Origin: Telopea speciosissima
Taxonomy: Eukaryota > Streptophyta > Magnoliopsida > Proteales > Proteaceae
Direction: 5' to 3'
DNA length: 64,000 nt
NCBI RefSeq assembly: GCF_018873765.1
Contig: NC_057920.1
Coordinates: 12,785,307-12,849,306 of the forward strand
Positions 19,721 to 33,149 of this stretch are shown piece after piece (the first letter of the stretch is position 1; every line of letters starts with the position of its first letter). The position numbers and the translations under genes are program-made. Below the pieces are notes generated by a model. It saw nothing but the letters and a program-made list of their open reading frames with translations. It searched no databases and was not told where the DNA came from.

Positions 19721-22700
19721 AAGAGAAACCTAGTTTGTTAGCGGTCAGAAAATCTTCGTTTTTGTTGAGAGGAAAAATCCATCTTGATTGGTTGCATTTG
19801 GCTAAGGTATAGACTATAGACACTTTCATTTATTTTAAAGTCTTTAGTTCTAAAATTTGTTAACTTAGATCCTTCCCATATTTGAATGCTGGCAACTCTT
19901 GAGAAAGGCATCTCATGGGTCTGTTCTGCGAGGTCCTCAAAATTACAAATAAGCTCAATTCCGTGTTCACAATTTGAAGTCATCCACTATGAACTTTAAT
20001 GCAATAGATTAAGCAATCTGAGAGGGTTGGCCCTGAGATCCTGCGGATTCAAGCTCAACCTTGAGGATCAATCAGTGTCCAGTCTTATCTAACCCAATTT
20101 ACAACCAAAGAATCTACAAACTTAGTTACAGTTCCTCTAATTGTTTCTTGCTTGCTTTGCCAAGGCAGAAGTAAGCCCCACCAAAACATTGTCATAATTT
20201 AAATTAAAACATCCAAAGTTATACAATCCATATGAATATTAAGCAGAAGTATAAATGACCCCCATGGCCATACCACTCCGCTAGATGTCGGAAGCAATGA
20301 CACCTTCGACCACATCTCCACTTCTGTATATCCAAATCTTGCGGCTGCTATAACCCCTCGAGCAAGACCCGTGTCTTTGATCTTGATATTGTCACCTGCC
20401 CAACAAGAACCAAATCAAGCAAAAGTAAAGTGTGTTTGATGAAAGATCAAATAAGGCACATCCTACCTACCTCAAAAGTTGAAGTAAAGAAGCATCCATA
20501 CAGGTCACTGAAGGATTCAATACAGGTAAGTCACTGATTTTAAGAGAATCAGTAGAGACTAGGATATTTGAATCGCAATTAACTAACTGGAATTACAAGG
20601 ACTTAGAAAGACGATCCTTGATGCAAGTGAGAAACATTCTTTAGAACTCACGAGAGGATTTGGCTTTTCTTTTTGAAATAAAATCTGATTAGCTGGGTCA
20701 ATTTGATTCAAAGGAGAGGGTTTCCCATGACCCTAGTGGGGAGGAATCTGCACGTTACACCAATGGCAGTTTAGAGAATGGTAACCCCATTGAGTCAGAA
20801 CAGGAAAGAGAACTGGTATGGATCCCATATCTCATCAAGTAAGGGCACACATTGGAATTTGCACTCCAGCATCAGATTTTTTTTTCTTATTTTTTTGGTG
20901 GGGGGGGGGGGGGTTGGGAGGGGTGTTGGGCATCCTTATTATATCATATGATGCACTACCATGGAGGTAAGAAGTGTTTTTTGTGTTTGGTAAACAGGAT
21001 AAGATGGTTAGACTTTGTGTTTCCTACATCCTTAATTAAATCTCAACCTCATCAGTGCTGAGATATAATTTAATGATTTTGCCTTTTTTGGGGATAGGAA
21101 AAGATATAATTCAATGCCGGAAAGTAATGTCAAATGAGATATTGGGTGTGCCGACAAAGGTTCCCACCTTGGGCCGGCGGTCAAAATGCTTTACTTGGAC
21201 TTGGACTTGGACTTACCATTCTAATGGGTCAGATTTGGAAGTTCTTAATAGGTAGGAATTAATTGAGGCTGATAATCATTACAAAAAAGCTTATGGAGTG
21301 CCGGGATCAGAAATGGTGGAATCGATCGATCCCAATCCCTATTCTGGCTAATTTGAATCGACAGAATTTCTAGGGTTCAGGTCAATTCTTGTTGAATCGG
21401 AATTAGAATCTACAGAGGCCAATTCTGTAAACTCGAATTGTGGGTAGAACACTCTTGTCCAATACAGTCCTTTAAAAGGGTGTTATTCAATGCATGAGGT
21501 TCCCGCCGCTATGGGATTTAAGGAAAGGTCATAATGCATGCAGCCTTATCTCTACTTTACAAAGAGGTTGTTTCTGTGACCACTAAGTCGCAGTGGAGCA
21601 CCTTACCCTTGTGCCGATTGGATCTATTAGAAAATATATCTACGTGGGGTGCTAACATGGTGTGGGTGGGCATGTGGAGGATGAGACCTCACCTGACCTA
21701 ATCTTTGAGGTCTCAATCACTTAATTTACTACACCCATTATCATTATCTATATTTAAACTTTTTCAAAAGTATTAAAATTGACTTTGAGATGGCCAAGAT
21801 CTGATCTCATTACCTTAATTAGCTATTTATTTTATATAAAGCCTTGGTGGGTATAAGTCGTAGGTTTCATACAAAGATCATATGAGTATGAAAAGTTTGT
21901 GCTGTGGCACTTGGGTGCCTGACAAGTAAGCTTTCTTTGCATTGTGCTTCCATCCATCCTCTTTGGACATTATTCTTATATCTCGTTGTCCCACTCATCA
22001 TTTCATTTACTTCAAGTTTGGGTTTTCTAATGAAGAAAAAAAGGAAGTATAGAGACATGTTCCACTCCACTCCACCATGTGAGGAAAAGAAGCTCAGAAA
22101 GAAGAAATAAGAAGCTAAAGAGGCTTTATTTTATGTAAACTTTATACAACCTCTGATTCCTACTAGAAAAGAGCTTGTTCTGCCTCACATATGTATGGTA
22201 GTGAAAGTGGACTACTAGACTAGACTACTAGCAGGACGCGTGTGCGGTGGTGGGTTATCGTTTGTGTCTCGAAAGGCTTAACACTCATCTCTTTCTTGTT
22301 CTTTTATCTCTCTGGTTTCTTACTTCTGTACACTCTAAACACCTAATTTCCCTTTCCAAGTTCTAAGTTTTGAGTTCGAACTGTAACTGTACATAAAACT
22401 ATAGAGTTGTTGATTCCAAATTCCCAATCAATTCTTTCCCTTTCACTGGGGCCATTCAACGATCAGTACATGGGCTTGCTTGGAAGATAGACCCTGAAGC
22501 CAAGCCACTAGCCTCGTTACTGAGATGGGCATCAAATCCGTTCTGACAGCTCCAATCTTTGGATTCCAATTTCGTGGCTTCATTTCCCACATTCAGATTC
22601 ATGAGATGGGTAACTCTTTAATGTGAAGGTTGTTTTTAGTGGTGGCAGCGGTGCCCATGTCCCCATGAGGCAATGATCTTATCCAATATGTTTGTTAAAA

Positions 22701-25700
22701 GTCCTCTGAGGATAAGTCCATGAGAAACTTCTTACTTTTTCCTCTCTCTGGCAGAGGGCAAAGTTCATACCATAAAGAGCATCATAATATTTGTTTTAAA
22801 TCCTCCTTCTTATCCAAAACATTATAAAGATTGCTCCTATAAAAACATTGTAAAAGAAAAAGTAAGACACAGTGACAGATATCAAACACTTAATTAACTT
22901 TGAATTAATCCACAAAGGGTTATCAGTCGAATCGATTGATTTGGATCAAAAGCAATGTGACCAATCCTAATTTCAATTGGAATCAGTCATGACAGATTTC
23001 GATTTCAGTTGATTTGACACAATAGATTCTTGGTCCAAAACCTTAGAATCGTCGAGTTTTTAGACCTGAATGCCGATTTTAAGGGTTTTTTTTTTGGACC
23101 AATCGGATTGGAATCGATAAAGATTGATTCAATTCCAATTCTATGTATTGGATACCGTTTGAGAAATCATGATCAAATTGGCAATTTGGATTGGAATTGG
23201 CTGCAGCTGATCCCAACTCTGGTTGATGTTGAATGGTAATTTTAAGGTGGGGGGGGGTGTTGCTGGCTGATTCAACCCAATTTTTTTGGATTCAACCTTG
23301 ATTTCACATTCTTGAGGGTTGAGACCCAACTGGCCAGTTTGTCCTGGAGAATTAGTGTGAGAGATGGTCCAATTCAAAGGAGATACAATTCAGCCGATCT
23401 GACCTATTTCAAATGTGAAACTTACTTGGGTTGTGGAGTAGGTCAACTAGGTACAGTTCAGACAACTTCACATGTAAGGCCTTCTTAATTGTGTGGGTTC
23501 ACACTCACTTCCAAGAAAGCTAATAAAATAAAGATTGGTGCCTGACCTTGCTCATTCTCAGCATCTGACTTGGACTAGAAACTTTTGATGTAAGATGATC
23601 ACTGAGAATCATTTTAAAGCTTTTTATTTTTTATTTTTTTATAAAATCAACATTTCAAAAGGGTATTGGAAGAAGGAAAAGGAGGAAGTCAAGATCCAAG
23701 CCTATTAGGCATTTAGGCATTAGGTGATTTAAGCTCCTTGTTGCATCTAATTTGCGGTTTCCACTTCTCATCACACCTAAAATGGTGTGTTTGTATTGTA
23801 CTCACAGCACTTGTGTGCACGACCTAAGCACAAGGTGAAGACAAGAGAGACGAACCTATGACCTTCTTCGAGCATACATTACTTTACAAGTTATGATTAA
23901 CAAAAGTATAGCATTGGACAAAACAAGACAAGGTTGTAACAATATTTTTTTCTTATTTTTGTGACCTATAACTCTTCTAGCCTACATTATTGTCCTGTGG
24001 GGCTGTGTTGTAAGCAGGAATTTTATGGAAATCTGTTATAACAAAAAAATAATAATAATAAAAAAAAATTTGGGCAGGAGATGATGGGAAATGGGAACAT
24101 CCATTAAGTGGGGGATTTGATAACCAAACATTTGCATAATGTCTGTTAGTGTGAGTTTGATGTGTCATCCTTACAAGGTGATTGATTAGTTGTCCATATT
24201 CCCATCTCCAAACTACTATTTGGAACTGGTTGTGGATCCTCTTGTCCTTCTTTATTTTGCAAATAATATATACGGAAAATGTTTTCCAGTGCAACACACA
24301 AATTTGAAAAAAAAAAAAAAAAAACTTCTAATTTAAATTTGGAGGAGGGTTTCCTACAAGGGCATATGCACGCTACAACGATGGGAGACTAGAAAATGGT
24401 ATCATCGACATGAGGCCCTCATGGTCGAAATAGAAAGAGAGTATTAGTGTGGACTCCACTGTTCTTATGTGAGAATGATATAAAGGAATATGTACAAGGG
24501 TAGCACATACTTCTTTTTCCCTTTGAAATTTTATGGATGTTACTCCCAAGATAGAACAATGCATCTTAGTCAATTATACAACAATCAATAATGTCTCTGA
24601 TTGTTCGAAATAAAAATCATAGGAAACAAATTTTAAGTATATTTCTTTTTTTTTTTCTTTTTTTTCAAATTCCCCCCCCCTCTGAAAATAGGTAAAATCT
24701 TAAAAGGGAAAAATTCATATGAAGCAGAAATACAATTTAAATAATTAATTCTCTAGAAAAAATATAGAATATTTATCTATTGAAATAAACAGAGCATTAG
24801 TGGGGGACCAAAAACCATTATGAACACTGCTAGGTGGCTTTCATTTGTACCCATAGAATAGGATTTTAAATACTTGAATTAACATACTTTACAAAACTAG
24901 ATCCCACCCTTTTTGAAGAGAAAAGTGTTTAAGCATTTCAACATTTTTAAGTTAAAATATCTTACCATCCTTTAATTAAAAACATCTTGTATGCATAATG
25001 CCACATTATGATACTAAGTGAGGACCTTTGTCTTGATGGGTAACTTTCCATTTCCTACCACCTTCCAACCTCTTCCACTTTAACTTGTTTTGTTCCATTT
25101 CAGCCTTTCAAATCCCACTCTTTCCTCCTCTCAATCCTTGCTCCACTGCTATGTTCTTGGAGATGGTTAGTTCCATTCCCCTTTTTAGGCCTGTTGGTTA
25201 TGGAAGTTGAGGTTCTTGGTTGTTCAAGAAAATCTAGATAACTTTTTCTTAAACAAGAATTTCACTTAGTCAATAATGATACTTAGAAGGCCCTCTTCCC
25301 ATGTTATTCATCCAATTTGAACCCTAAAAAAGAATGGAAATCGTCTCAAGTGTAAGTCCAAGATAAAAAGAAATTGGAGAGGGTTCCCACGTTGCAGGCG
25401 TAGGAGGAAGCTCGCATGCCACACCATTAATGATAGTACGTGAGATGGTATCGTCAATAAAAGATCTATAGTAGTCAGGGAGGACAGAGAAAGTGAATAT
25501 AAAAAAAACCTTTGAGAGGACGTACGTTAAGCGTATTAACGTACAACATGGGGATCTTTTCCTCTAAGAAATTAATAGTCTAAAAAATTAAAAAAGAGAT
25601 TCCATTGATTTGAAATAATATTATGGAAAGTGTTCTCTTAGCCTTATAAATTTCCTACATCATCTCACATAATTACATAGGTGAGAGGATGTAAGAATTA

Positions 25701-26860
25701 CGGAATGCCTTACCTCATAGGGCACTTTTCTCGAATATTATTGTGATTTTATACAACTTTATACTCACTTTTTAACTTCATTCGTTTCATCCTTTTTCTA
25801 AAAAAATTTGGGGATGGCGTCCCGTAATCTACCTATGCTTATTTAAAATTGAAAATTTTATCAATAGGATGGATGTAAAATTATCTATCACATGGATCTT
25901 ACCCCGTATATCCAAAGATTCCATTTGAAAAATTAAGTATGACATCATGGTGGACTACAATAAGGAGTTGAGTTACCATGACCTTCAAATGATAAGTGGT
26001 GTGTTCTTTACAAATATTTTTTATTTCCTTATGATGTGTCCCCTATTAAACTAAATACAATGAACAAATCCATGAGGGCCAAATCTAATGTTGTAGTCAA
26101 GTTTGAATCCAACAAAACACCACTAACAAAGCAAAGCAAGATTTTGGTTGAGGACCCATGAAATTAGCATGAATTTGACTTTTAAACGCAACTAATGAAT
26201 AGAGGGTACTTTGGTAAATAAGTAGCACCTGGTACTTTTCAAATCTTGTTTTTTTTTTTTTTTTTTTTTGGGTTGAAGTTAACTGTTCTAACAACCCAAA
26301 TGGCACCATCCTCACTACTTAGTTTTTTTAAATAAAATAAAGATTTATATCTTTCTTTCTATTTGCTAACTATGATGGGTAGATTTCTCCATAATCACAA
26401 TCTTCTTATAATAAAATAAAGGGAAAAGGGAGGTATTTTCTCTCATAGTCTCTCCCATTTCTTTTCTGATCAAATATACGGTTTCTTTACCTATTATTGG
26501 TTTGACGTGTAAGATATTTATATGAATGGTAATCAATGTCTCAAAATGTGGAATCAATGATTCAATCAATCCAATAACCCTAGAATCAGACCTCATATCA
26601 TAAAAAACAGGATTCTAGAGTTTGTTGGCATGAATTGGGGATTGAATCAATCCAATAACCCTAGAATTAGACCTCATCAGAAAATTCAGAGATTCTAGGA
26701 TTTCTTGGCATGAATTAGTTTAGTCGAATTAGCAATAATCAGGATAGGTGACACCGTTGATTTCAATTGGTCAATCCACCGATCTAATTCCTAGTTTTTA
26801 AACCATGGCAGCAACCTATAAACCCTTTTACCTAAAACAAAATAGAAATAAATGGGAAAG

Positions 26861-27048
26861 AGAACGCCACCTGATTACGCAGTGGTCACACAACGCACAC
26901 CGCCCCTGCGCCCAGACACATGGGTACGCGTAATGACCGATACACCTTCTTGGAAAGATGGAAATGACCAAGGGTGCGGTGGTCATTTCACATGCCCATG
27001 CGTCTGGGCGTAGGGGTAGTGTGCGTTGCACGATTGGATGGCATTCTT
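26861..27048. mobile_element. Palindromic MITE, divergent subfamily
   Basis: Arms AGAACGCCACCTGATTACGC and GCACGATTGGATGGCATTCT are inverse to each other, as are GCGCCCAGACACATGGG and CCCATGCGTCTGGGCG nearer the centre. The CCCAGACACATGGG box links it to the 2275 family, but the outer arms differ. It abuts the next copy at 27064, and I could not establish its own target duplication. Confidence 0.65.
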
Positions 27049-27063
27049 TGTCTCTTAAAAAAA

Positions 27064-27213
27064 GGGGCGTTGTTCTCTATGCTGCAACGCAGCCAACGCC
27101 CAGGCACATGGGGGTGGGCACAATGACCACCTTGCCCCTTGCCCCCTGCCCCCTGCACATGCTGCCCATGTGCCTGGGCGTAGACTGTGCTGCGGCACAT
27201 AGAACATTCTCCC
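27064..27213. mobile_element. Palindromic Mutator-like MITE, copy B
   Basis: A 150-bp copy with arms TTGTTCTCTATGCTGCAACG and TGCTGCGGCACATAGAACAT around CCCAGGCACATGGGGGTGGG. Flanks TTAAAAAAA (27055-27063) and TTGAAAAAT (27214-27222) are an imperfect 9-bp duplication. The centre has an expanded CCCCTTGCC repeat. It lies about 400 bp upstream of the ATL start codon. Confidence 0.78.
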
Positions 27214-27419
27214 TTGAAAAATAGAGTAATTATTATTTTTCAAGAAAAATCATTGCTTGGTGGTGCTCCTATGCCTTCTCACAATACGTAGTGAAATGGC
27301 GCCCCTGCCCCTTGCCCCTGTCTCTGCCCCGGGTGGATACCCAGGCATGCTCCCCCATTTGCCCAGATGCTGGTGTAGAGAGCATGCGACCAAATATCGA
27401 TCCCATTACCTACTTTTCC

Positions 27420-27428
27420 TATAAAAAC
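27420..27428 (+). promoter_or_regulatory. Possible TATA box of the ATL gene
   Basis: TATAAAAAC lies about 210 bp upstream of the ATG, followed by a CT-rich leader (about 27540-27605), an arrangement common in plant promoters. It is a sequence match only. Confidence 0.4.
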
Positions 27429-27634
27429 AGTCCCAGCACCAGCGCCAGTCCCAGCCCCAGCCCCATTAAAGACTACTGACTACTTAACAGACAGCAAATG
27501 CGTAATCAGTGAAACGAAGACTTTAAGAAACTCATAAAACCCCCAACCTCTCCCCTCTTCCCATCGCCCCACTCCGACCCAACCTCTCTCTCTCTGTCTT
27601 CCTCTTCCTCGTCTGGAGTACTGAGAGACTAACC

Positions 27635-28207
27635 ATGCCGTTAAGATACCTAACCGGCATCAATTCCTCCTCCTCATCGTCGACGTCGTCGGCGGTGGTA
27701 GCAGAACCGCCGGTCTCCGTCAACGTGGACTCCGACTTCGTGGTCATTCTAGCGGCTCTCCTTTGTGCCTTAATTTGTGTTGTCGGTCTAGTAGCAGTAG
27801 CTCGGTGCGCGTGGCTCCGTCGAGCTTCGGACAGCTCCGCCGGAACTGGGCGGTCACAACCTCGGGCTTCGGCGAATAAAGGGTTAAAGAAGAAAATATT
27901 TCGGTCACTCCCCAAACTCACCTTCAACGCCGATGTCAACGGAAAGTTGGCCGACTGCCCTATCTGCTTAACCGATTTCGTTGATGGAGATGAGATCCGA
28001 GTGCTGCCGCAGTGTGGCCACACCTTCCATGTTGGATGCATAGATACTTGGCTTGGGTCCCACTCTTCCTGTCCTTCCTGCCGTCAGATTCTTGTTGTCG
28101 CCATGTGTCAGAAGTGCGGTGGCCTACCGGCGACCTCCGCCGTCGGCGTTAACACAGAGTCCGGTTTGAAGGCAAGAGAGGATGATGTCAATAGGTTTTT
28201 ACCTTAA
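27635..28207 (+). CDS. RING-H2 finger E3 ubiquitin ligase, ATL family (ATL8/ATL80-like)
   Basis: An intronless gene of 190 residues, the usual design of ATL ubiquitin ligases, which are membrane-anchored and often stress-induced. A Ser-rich start is followed by one hydrophobic segment (about 35-58, VVILAALLCALICVVGLVAV), a basic stretch, the GLD-type motif (GLKKKIFRSLPKLTF, 83-97) and a RING-H2 domain. Its ligands are C108, C111, C127, H129, H132, C135, C146 and C149, in C-x2-C-x15-C-x-H-x2-H-x2-C-x10-C-x2-C spacing with the conserved W139 (CIDTWL). All metal ligands are present. The tail has CQKCGG and ends NRFLP. GC content is clearly higher than the surroundings. The start is the first ATG in frame after a CT-rich leader. 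The best family match is ATL8/ATL80; the paralogue is not certain. Confidence 0.94.
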   Translation: MPLRYLTGINSSSSSSTSSAVVAEPPVSVNVDSDFVVILAALLCALICVVGLVAVARCAWLRRASDSSAGTGRSQPRASANKGLKKKIFRSLPKLTFNADVNGKLADCPICLTDFVDGDEIRVLPQCGHTFHVGCIDTWLGSHSSCPSCRQILVVAMCQKCGGLPATSAVGVNTESGLKAREDDVNRFLP

Positions 28208-28226
28208 TACCCTAATCAATAGGGGA

Positions 28227-28229
<3 letters not shown>

Positions 28230-28260
<31 letters not shown>
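28230..28260. repeat. (TC)n microsatellite in the ATL 3' UTR
   Basis: A run of about 15 CT dinucleotides starting about 25 bp after the stop codon, followed by more CT-rich sequence. Confidence 0.9.
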
Positions 28261-28261
<1 letters not shown>

Positions 28262-29805
28262 CTCTTTATCTCTCTCTACTTCTCCATAATTGTATAAACT
28301 TCTTTATTTTTTTTGCTTTTCATTCCAATTAGGGTTTCAAAAGTTCTTGTAATTGTAGGGATATGTTAATATTTTATTACTGTAGCTGATGAATATATAT
28401 TGAAATTTAAATCATTAAATGGCTCTTAATGCTCAGATTGTTCATCTATTTTATTCTAACTAACATGGCAGTTGGGGGGTTAAGGATGGAGGGTGGAAGA
28501 TGGATTCCATACATTAATTAATAAGTAGCTGAGCTAAGTAAAAGCTTTGTAAATAGAAATTCATAAATGTAAAGTGACTTAGGGGTGATTCAATTCTTAA
28601 TTCAATTCTTAATATGTATATATGGGAAATAATTTTGAGAGATATAGATATATATTAGGTAGTAGCATTTGTAAGTGAGAAAACAAGTCTGATATCCAAA
28701 TTTTAAAAACAAACAAATGTATTAGCTGTTTGTGTCAACATCAATGGGGAATTGGTGATTTTATTAAATCCCTTGCCCATGGCTTTGTGTGTCTTTGATT
28801 GAGATCTGATGAAACTGTGGGGAGGATATTATCGACTTCATATAAGTATGGGTAGAGTAATAATGACCCTACATGTAGTGGGTGAACCGTACTCCTCCGT
28901 GGGTCGAGGAAAATTTTCTTTTTTAATAAAATGGGAAAAGATATTATGACACCATCTGATTTCATACCCTTTCACATTTATGGTTATGTTTGGATGTCTA
29001 GAAAAGAGAAAATTCAAAAAAAATTTTGAATTTTGTGGAGAGATTGACACATAAATCAATCATTTTGTTATCAAATTTTTTTTTTTCTTCGTCTTATCAT
29101 ATTTTTCTTTTCTTAGCATCCAAACATAGTCTATAATGATGAATTGTGGGGTTCACATTGATAGTCTCTTTTGCCAACAAAAAATGGGTGATGAATTCGT
29201 CTCTCATTCTCTCTTTAGTGTGATTTTCCATTGATGAAATTAGGGTAAACATTGTTCATTCAAAATTTAAAGTCATATGCAAATTATTCTCTCTGTTGTA
29301 CGTGCCTTATATTTACTTAAACTCCCATATGCCAAACTTTTTTCCTAATCCTCCAAAATTGCAAACTTTTCACCTCTCTTTCTCTCTTAGTACTTCAAAA
29401 TCCCTAAAATACATGTGTTCCCTGTTCTCCCCTCCTAATCTATGTACTATCAATTTCTCTACTTCAAAGAAAAATATTAGGAAAAACAAGCTTTGCACAT
29501 AGGCTTGTGTAATACCATTGCACCCCTCTGAAATAAAAAATCCCATCCATGTATATGAATATTTTTCCCTTCTAGAGCCTCCTAATCTGATTTTTAGGTA
29601 TTGATCTTAGTATCATAAGAGATTGATAACCATATTTATCGACACCGATTGATTTGATTGTACCAATTAAAAGATTTTTTTATTTTAATTTAAAGAAAAT
29701 AGTTTTTTAATCTCAAATGGGCCGATGCAAGTTGTTCTATACTAGTATTGATATCGATCTCGATAATGACCGATACAATATTCAAAACCATTTTTTTTTT
29801 TTTTT

Positions 29806-29945
29806 GGGGAGGTGTTGTTCTCTATGCCGCAGCGCAGCCTGCGCCCAGGCACATGGGGTGGGGCACAATGATCACCCTGTCCTCCTGCATAAACTGTTCA
29901 TATGCCTGGGTGCAGGCTGCGCTGCAGCACACAGAACATTTTCCC
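29806..29945. mobile_element. Palindromic Mutator-like MITE, copy C
   Basis: A 140-bp copy with arms TTGTTCTCTATGCCGCAGCG and GCGCTGCAGCACACAGAACA, joined by CCCAGGCACATGGGG and an inverse box. It inserted into a T run, so the duplication is nine Ts on each side (29797-29805, 29946-29954), consistent with the AT-rich target preference of the other copies. Confidence 0.8.
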
Positions 29946-32633
29946 TTTTTTTTTTATTTATAAACGTGCTCCAAATTGAACCAAATGAGAGGTTTGGGCC
30001 CTAGCTAAAGATCTCATAAGATATCGGAAGTGATGCTATTTTATGTTATCTATTGATCTTTTTCATTAAACAATGAACTTGGATCATCTAGAGTTTGTAA
30101 GGCGGGACCTCACAATTCACATCTCTCTCAGTCTTTAATGTGTGCCTAATGTGTATAAAGTAAAAACTTACTTTGTTTAGTTTAAGGGTTTTTCTGGGGT
30201 AATGTTTGTAATTCCCTGCTCTTCTTCTTTTAGTAGTGTATGATATGGGCATCTCTATCTGGGTTTTGAAAAATGGTTGCAGCACTTAAAAGAGTTCAAC
30301 ACTTAACACTTTTACAGTTAGGTGCATCATGTGAGAGGAAGGGAGTTTTAAGCCAAGTAGGAAGAGACAGGCGGGACAGAGAGAGTCAGAGACAGAGAAA
30401 GGGCCATCATGTGTTTGTGAATTAGTCTCTCTCTCTCTCTCTCTCACTTTCACTCTCACGGGCGAAGGTTCAGGGCATTTGAGCAATTCATCCTTGACTG
30501 GCGGTTTGAGATTTTTCTATTCACTCGATCTCAGGGTTTTAGTGCACGGTAAATTGATATGAAATTGATATGGATCGGCTCAGATTGGATGGTTTTGTCC
30601 TTGATTTCTCTTAAAAATTGATTTTTTGATAGTTTTATCGGTTCCTTAATCCATATCATTCCACCGATATGGGATTGATAAGGTATCGGGATCAGTTTGT
30701 ACCAATACCGGTTCAAATCGATCCATATAATTGAGCCAAGACTGATACCTCAAATCAGAGTGCGTGGATCATGTCCATGTACAAGTACCGTACAATACCG
30801 ACAGGATGACTGAATTTCATGTGAGTGGCCCTGGAGGGCCTTCCCTTATTTAACAAGCTCCCCCTTTCTTCTCGACTGTGGTTCAAGGAAGTGGAATTGG
30901 CATGGAATTGGATTTTGATTCCGGTTCAGCCAGAATTGGCTAGAATCAATCGAAATTGACCGAGGTTGGCCTAGAGCATTGAAATCAAGTACGAATCAAT
31001 TGGAATCAGAATTGAAATCGACTTAGGGGTGTAAGCTTGGCCCTGTCGGCCCGAGCCCGCCCGAGTCTGAATAGGGCCTGAGTTGGATTTTTCAACCCTG
31101 AGGGCGGGTTAGGGTCGAAATTTTTAGGCCCTAGGTCAGGGTTGGGCTGGGTTAGGGTTGAGGCCTTGGGCTAAGCCCAGTCCGATCCGGCCTGATGCTG
31201 TGGTAAGTTATGTTTTACAATTTATTGTTTACATTTTGTAATTTTTGTTTAGTATCTAATTATTTATTGGTTTACCTAAAAACAGACTAATTATCTATTG
31301 AACAAAAATATTTACTATTTTAAGATTGGACTAAGCTTTTTTTTAACCTAAAGAAAAGTCTAATAGTCAATTGAATATGAAACAAACCAATACCCAATCA
31401 CATGTGTCACATAACTAGTAACAAAAATGCCTTTCAGACCTTCGAATTAGTGGGGGTTGGCATGAATTTCTTTATGAGCAATTTTTCGACTTCAAAAATG
31501 GTTGGAAAGGGAACAGTCAAGCTGAAGTTCACCTCCGATTAATGGTGATTCTCAACATTTTAAAATCAACCATAAGGCAATTTGATCTTCATTATTAACT
31601 AGTGTTTCCTTCTTTTTAAGTTAAAATAGCAAAAAATTAATAATAATAAAAGAAAAACAAAGATCTGTATAAATATTTGCTTTTTTTTTTTTTTTTCAAT
31701 TTTAATGCGTATATTTCATTATCGCGAAAATATTCCCTATGACACACCCTAAATATGGGGCGAAAAATTGTAGAGGAGCAGCATCCGTAGCAGTGGCTGC
31801 TACAAGAATGGAATATTTCAAAGCATTCTCTTATGGAAAAAAAATTGAACTAATTGCGCCACAGTTCGAGCATTTCTGTCCAATTGCTACATAGACACAA
31901 TTAACTCACTCTCAAAGGAACGAGATCCTCTACTTTCGCCTGCCCGTACTGTCCCGTGCAACTCAGACACAATAGAACGGCGAAAATACCGCCTTACCCC
32001 CGCTCGGACAAGGAACCCTCTCAAAGGTGCCTTTTGTAAGGTTTCGACTGAAATCCCTGTCGATTACGATCCAAATCAAAATTGATGAAAATCGATTTCA
32101 TGTCAAATTCCAAGTTTTAAAATTTAAAGCCTTTTGCATCACAGGGTCTTGGAATGTTGGTATTTGTATGTGAAAAAGAAATTTTTTTCTCATAAAAAGG
32201 CATGCTATGTGCCATAAGACAACCAGATTGATTGGGAAGGTTTAGCCAATTCAATAAACCTTACTATCTTGGGTTGGTGGGTGGGTGGTGGTTGGATCAT
32301 ATATGGGGCAATGGATGGGTGGGTGGGTGGGGGGGGGGGGGGGGAGGGTTGATCACCCAATTGGGTTTGTTTCAACTTTCAAACTAAGGCAGCAAAGCAA
32401 ATATCTCTTCTGGTCATATAGGTTGGTGGCCTACAAACCGGACATCTTGGATCCTTGTAAAGATTATGCGCCCGGCCGTGACACTATAAATTTGAACTTG
32501 TGTCTTTGCAGGGACACTAAGGGCACATTTGCTCTGCTCCAAAAGTGAGAGAGGGAGAGACAGAGAGACCACAAAATCTTGCAGACAGTTGTGTCTAGCA
32601 AGAGTCCAATTGGTGGGACTTATAAGCTTTGTT

Positions 32634-32801
32634 GTGAGGGTGGGTCTTGGTGCAACGGTAAAGTAGCTTTATTGTGACCAAGTGATCATGGGTTCGAGCT
32701 TGGAAACAACCTCTTTGTAAAAACACAGGGGTAAGACTGTGGACATTATGACCTTTCCTAGATCCCTCAGTGGCGAGAGCTTCGTGCATTGAGTACGTCT
32801 T
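32634..32801 (+). mobile_element. tRNA-derived SINE with 14-bp TSD
   Basis: Box A-like TGGTGCAACGGTAA and box B-like GGGTTCGAGCTTG lie at the 5' end, followed by GGGGTAAGACTG and TTCGTGCATTGAGTACGTCT, the common 3' body of plant SINEs, and a short T run. The duplication TTATAAGCTTTGTT is perfect (32620-32633, 32802-32815). At 168 bp it is full length. Confidence 0.9.
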
Positions 32802-32981
32802 TTATAAGCTTTGTTTTGTTCCTTTTAAAGACGTTTTGGGAATGTAAGGTTTTGTCCTTTCATATTAAACATAAAAAATAGCACAGAAATGCTTGTGGTG
32901 GTGAAGAGTGGGTTACCTTTTCTTTGTTCAGTCTTTAGGAGTTTTAAGGGACACATGACAACAACTTAGGATATATTAAAA

Positions 32982-33143
32982 GGGAGAAAGAGTTATCTGT
33001 GTGGGAGTGTGCGCCATGCACCCAGATACAGAGGGGGTGAAATGATCGCCCCGCCCTCCATGAAATTTGTCTTGTTGATGCTGCAGCACACGTTCTCATT
33101 GGCCCTATTGTGCACCATGCTCCCCCACAAAGAACTCTTGCCC
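32982..33143. mobile_element. Palindromic MITE, GGGAGTGTGC subfamily
   Basis: The left arm GGGAGAAAGAGTTATCTGTG plus TGGGAGTGTGCGCCATG is mirrored by GTGCACCATGCTCCCCCACA and AGAACTCTTGCCC. The flanks ATATTAAAA and TATGTAAAA are only a weak 9-bp match. Its arms resemble those at 38098 and 59094. Confidence 0.65.
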
Positions 33144-33149
33144 TATGTA

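Larger units (their letters stand above)
19721..27634. other. Gene-free interval between OEP21 and the ATL gene
   Basis: No coding exon is convincing. The OEP21 3' UTR presumably occupies the first few hundred bases. Poly(T)/poly(G) occurs at about 20878-20915, poly(A) at 24307-24324 and poly(T) at about 26250-26270. Stretches at 21300-21430, 22900-23390 and 26520-26810 are made of degenerate GATTCAATTGGAATCG-like words typical of decayed MITEs. The palindrome at 26861 and the MITE at 27064 are listed separately. A GC-richer patch at about 20270-20400 is discussed under findings. Confidence 0.6.

Noticed and set aside
27532-28041. A 169-residue open frame on the minus strand opposite the ATL gene
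   Set aside because: It is a shadow of the GC-rich ATL coding sequence; the + strand has a full RING-H2 domain with all ligands.
32640-32710. Possible tRNA gene from box A and box B matches
   Set aside because: The sequence continues into a standard SINE body with a 14-bp duplication and would not fold into an acceptor stem.
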